Origin: Bacteroidetes/Chlorobi group bacterium ChocPot_Mid
GTDB taxonomy: Bacteria; Bacteroidota; Ignavibacteria; Kapaibacteriales; UBA2268
DNA: 7,386 nucleotides
Direction of reading: 5' to 3'
NCBI GenBank assembly: GCA_003731675.1
Contig: RCNQ01000003.1
Span: 1 to 7,386 of the forward strand
In this document: positions 6,099-7,386 of the stretch, one piece after another
Layout of the letters: every line of letters starts with the position of its first letter
How positions within the stretch are numbered: the first letter of the stretch is position 1
The notes under the pieces: model-generated
Told to the model about the DNA's origin: nothing
What the model saw: the letters and a program-made list of their open reading frames with translations, nothing else
The model's database searches: none
Position numbers and translations under genes: made by a program

Positions 6099-6479
6099 AT
6101 GAGACAAGAAATCAGAACTGATAAAGCACCACAGCCAATCGGTCCTTATGCACAGGCTATCAAGGTATCAGGAACTTTTTTATTCCTTTCGGGACAAATT
6201 CCTTTGGACACAGAAGGCAACTTAACCGTTGGTGGCATCAAACCGCAAACACAACAAGTACTTGAAAACATCAAAGCACTGCTAAATCATGAAGGTTTAA
6301 CTTTGCAAAACGTGGTCAAAACAACCGTATTTTTGAAGAACATGAATGAATTTGCTGAAATGAATGCTGTTTATGGAGAGTATTTTGCAGAAAATCCTCC
6401 CGCACGTTCAGCTATTGAAGTTGCAAGACTTCCAAAAGATGTTTTAGTCGAAATAGAATGTATTGCGGTCTATAATTAA
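6099..6479 (+). CDS. ridA: RidA family reactive enamine/imine deaminase (YjgF/YER057c/UK114)
   Basis: The 126-residue protein is a near full-length match to RidA (E. coli RidA has 128 residues). RidA trimers hydrolyse reactive 2-aminoacrylate-type enamines and imines released by PLP enzymes such as threonine and serine dehydratases, giving 2-ketoacids and ammonia and protecting other PLP enzymes. Visible signatures are APQPIGPYAQAI (10-21, Tyr17), SGQIPLD (31-37), VVKTTVFLKNMNEFAEMN (72-89), PPARSAIEVARLPKD (100-114) and VEIECIAV (117-124). Arg103 corresponds to the carboxylate-binding Arg105 of E. coli RidA, and Glu118 to Glu120, so the protein should be active. It stands alone: the small secreted-protein gene diverges from it across about 630 bp and the beta-barrel gene converges on it. 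Confidence 0.95.
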   Translation: MRQEIRTDKAPQPIGPYAQAIKVSGTFLFLSGQIPLDTEGNLTVGGIKPQTQQVLENIKALLNHEGLTLQNVVKTTVFLKNMNEFAEMNAVYGEYFAENPPARSAIEVARLPKDVLVEIECIAVYN

Positions 6480-6511
6480 CCCTTTATTAAATGGCGAACA
6501 AGAAAAACTGG

Positions 6512-6540
6512 TACTATTGATTTTTTTTGTATCAATAGTA
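6512..6540. terminator. Hairpin between convergent genes, possible bidirectional terminator
   Basis: TACTATTGAT (6512-6521) and ATCAATAGTA (6531-6540) form a perfect 10-bp inverted repeat with a 9-nt T-rich loop, midway between the RidA stop and the stop of the convergent beta-barrel gene. On the plus strand no T-run follows. On the minus strand the stem is followed by CCAGTTTTTCTTG, a weak T-tract. The position suggests a terminator for the minus-strand gene and perhaps both, but the stem is AT-rich and weak. Confidence 0.45.
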
Positions 6541-6595
6541 ATGGGAATTATCATAATAAACAACAAAGAATAAGAATAAACAAAAAGATTATTGG

Positions 6596-7282
6596 TTAAT
6601 TAAATAATCTCGGTAAACTGAAACTATAAAAAATCCCTATTACATTCGAAGTATTTGGATTTAATACGTTAAACTCATGCTCAGCCATATAATATATGGT
6701 TAATTTCTGGTCTTTGAAAGTATCTATGTCCACACCAAGATACAACCTGAGTACATCAAACCTGTCTGAATACTCATCATTGTTTACCAGATAGTAAAGT
6801 TCAGCACCCGTGAAAGGAGTAAGCCACATATCAGTATCATATTCAAGCATAAACCTGTTACGTATATGGTCTTCGTCGGATTTTCGCTCTGTAAGTCTTT
6901 TCTTTTTGGTGATTTTCCAACGGTATTTCTCCTGATACCTCAAACGATACGAATATTTAAATTTCCCGAAATTATTATCATAATTAAAATTACCATTGAA
7001 AACATGTTGCCAGTTGTCTTTACGGGAACGATAATTGTAAGAAGCAGACAACTTGAATTGTTTATTGAAAGAGTATGCTAAACCTAAGTCAGTTATTTGC
7101 CAGTCAATTGTTTGAGTCCAATTTATCCATCGAATATCATGCTCAAGAGACATTTCAAGCTTTTTGGTAATAGGAATTTCTATCTCTAAACCTGACCAGA
7201 TTTCATCATCATAAGTCTGCGACAGCAAAGTATTTGATAAAAAAATTAATACTAAAACAAGTTTCTTATTTATCTTAATCAT
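6596..7282 (-). CDS. DUF2490-like outer-membrane beta-barrel protein
   Basis: The protein has 228 residues. A basic N-terminus (MIKINKK) and hydrophobic stretch (8-20) ending LLSQT make a Sec signal peptide, with likely cleavage near residue 21-22. The mature protein opens with DEIWSGLEIEIPITKKLEMS and DIRWI, then shows alternating aromatic/polar strands: LGLAYSFNKQFKLSASYNYR, FNYDNNFGKFKYSYRLRYQEKY, NRFMLEYDTD, TGAELYYLVN, VLRLYLGVDID and KLTIYYMAEHEF. The last strand is GIFYSFSLPRLF, with a Phe one residue from the end, as in outer-membrane barrels. The W-x-x-x-E opening, the run of strands and the length fit the DUF2490 family common in Bacteroidetes, whose function is not known. The ATG at 7282 precedes the signal peptide. 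AGAAG next to it is a poor ribosome site. Confidence 0.75.
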   Translation of the reverse strand: MIKINKKLVLVLIFLSNTLLSQTYDDEIWSGLEIEIPITKKLEMSLEHDIRWINWTQTIDWQITDLGLAYSFNKQFKLSASYNYRSRKDNWQHVFNGNFNYDNNFGKFKYSYRLRYQEKYRWKITKKKRLTERKSDEDHIRNRFMLEYDTDMWLTPFTGAELYYLVNNDEYSDRFDVLRLYLGVDIDTFKDQKLTIYYMAEHEFNVLNPNTSNVIGIFYSFSLPRLFN

Positions 7283-7317
7283 CTTCTAATCATTAAAAAA
7301 TATCCCATTATTCTCTG

Positions 7318-7371
7318 TTAATCGTCATCGTCATCGTCATCAATGAAAAATTCAGCATCACCTTCATCATA
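7318..7371 (-). other. Asp-rich short frame with GAT-GAC repeat, possible 3' tail or remnant of an upstream gene
   Basis: On the minus strand, 17 codons read YDEGDAEFFIDDDDDDD and end at TAA (7318-7320). The seven Asp come from alternating GAT and GAC (7321-7341), a 6-bp unit repeated three times plus half. An in-frame TAG at 7372-7374 closes the frame upstream, so as read it is not the end of an intact gene. It may be a decayed acidic tail, or a simple repeat lying 40-60 bp before the beta-barrel gene. Confidence 0.3.
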
Positions 7372-7386
7372 CTAAGCATTATAATA

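Noticed and set aside
7308..7370. 20-codon ORF on the minus strand beginning MMKVMLNFS, overlapping the hexamer repeat.
   Set aside because: It is short and repetitive (Met-Thr repeats from the same hexamer), with no ribosome site seen; it is most likely chance.

Overview
The window is AT-rich DNA from a bacterium of the Bacteroidota/Chlorobiota (FCB) group. The first gene ends in a type IX secretion (T9SS) C-terminal sorting domain, and a decayed second copy of such a domain lies in an intergenic region. The glutamine synthetase has the long form that I associate with Bacteroidetes, and one intergenic site matches the Bacteroidetes -7 promoter element TAnnTTTG exactly. An Ignavibacteria- or Kapabacteria-like lineage would fit, but that is inference; the sequence alone does not fix genus or class.

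Layout. Positions 1-1218 (+) hold the 3' part of a secreted Asp-box (BNR-like) repeat protein with a T9SS sorting domain. Convergent to it, a minus-strand block runs from 4925 down to 1276: an LCP (LytR-CpsA-Psr) family membrane protein, a SixA-type histidine phosphatase and a glutamine synthetase. A strong intrinsic terminator (4993-5020) separates this block from a small secreted protein with a carboxypeptidase-regulatory-like beta-sandwich (5060-5467, minus). Positions 5468-6098 hold no intact gene. They contain a -7 promoter element, a degenerate tandem array with an exact 23-bp period, and a frameshifted T9SS sorting-domain remnant on the minus strand. RidA (6099-6479, +) and a DUF2490-like outer-membrane beta-barrel protein (6596-7282, minus) converge on a 10-bp-stem hairpin. 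The right edge carries a GAT-GAC hexamer repeat that reads as an Asp-rich tail just upstream of the barrel gene.

The genes are a mix of housekeeping functions (nitrogen assimilation, enamine/imine detoxification, phosphohistidine removal) and envelope or secretion functions. No gene set forms an obvious new defence, mobile or biosynthetic system. The most unusual signals are the abrupt codon-usage change exactly at the sorting domain of the first gene, the orphan frameshifted sorting domain, and the 23-bp-periodic array next to that remnant.
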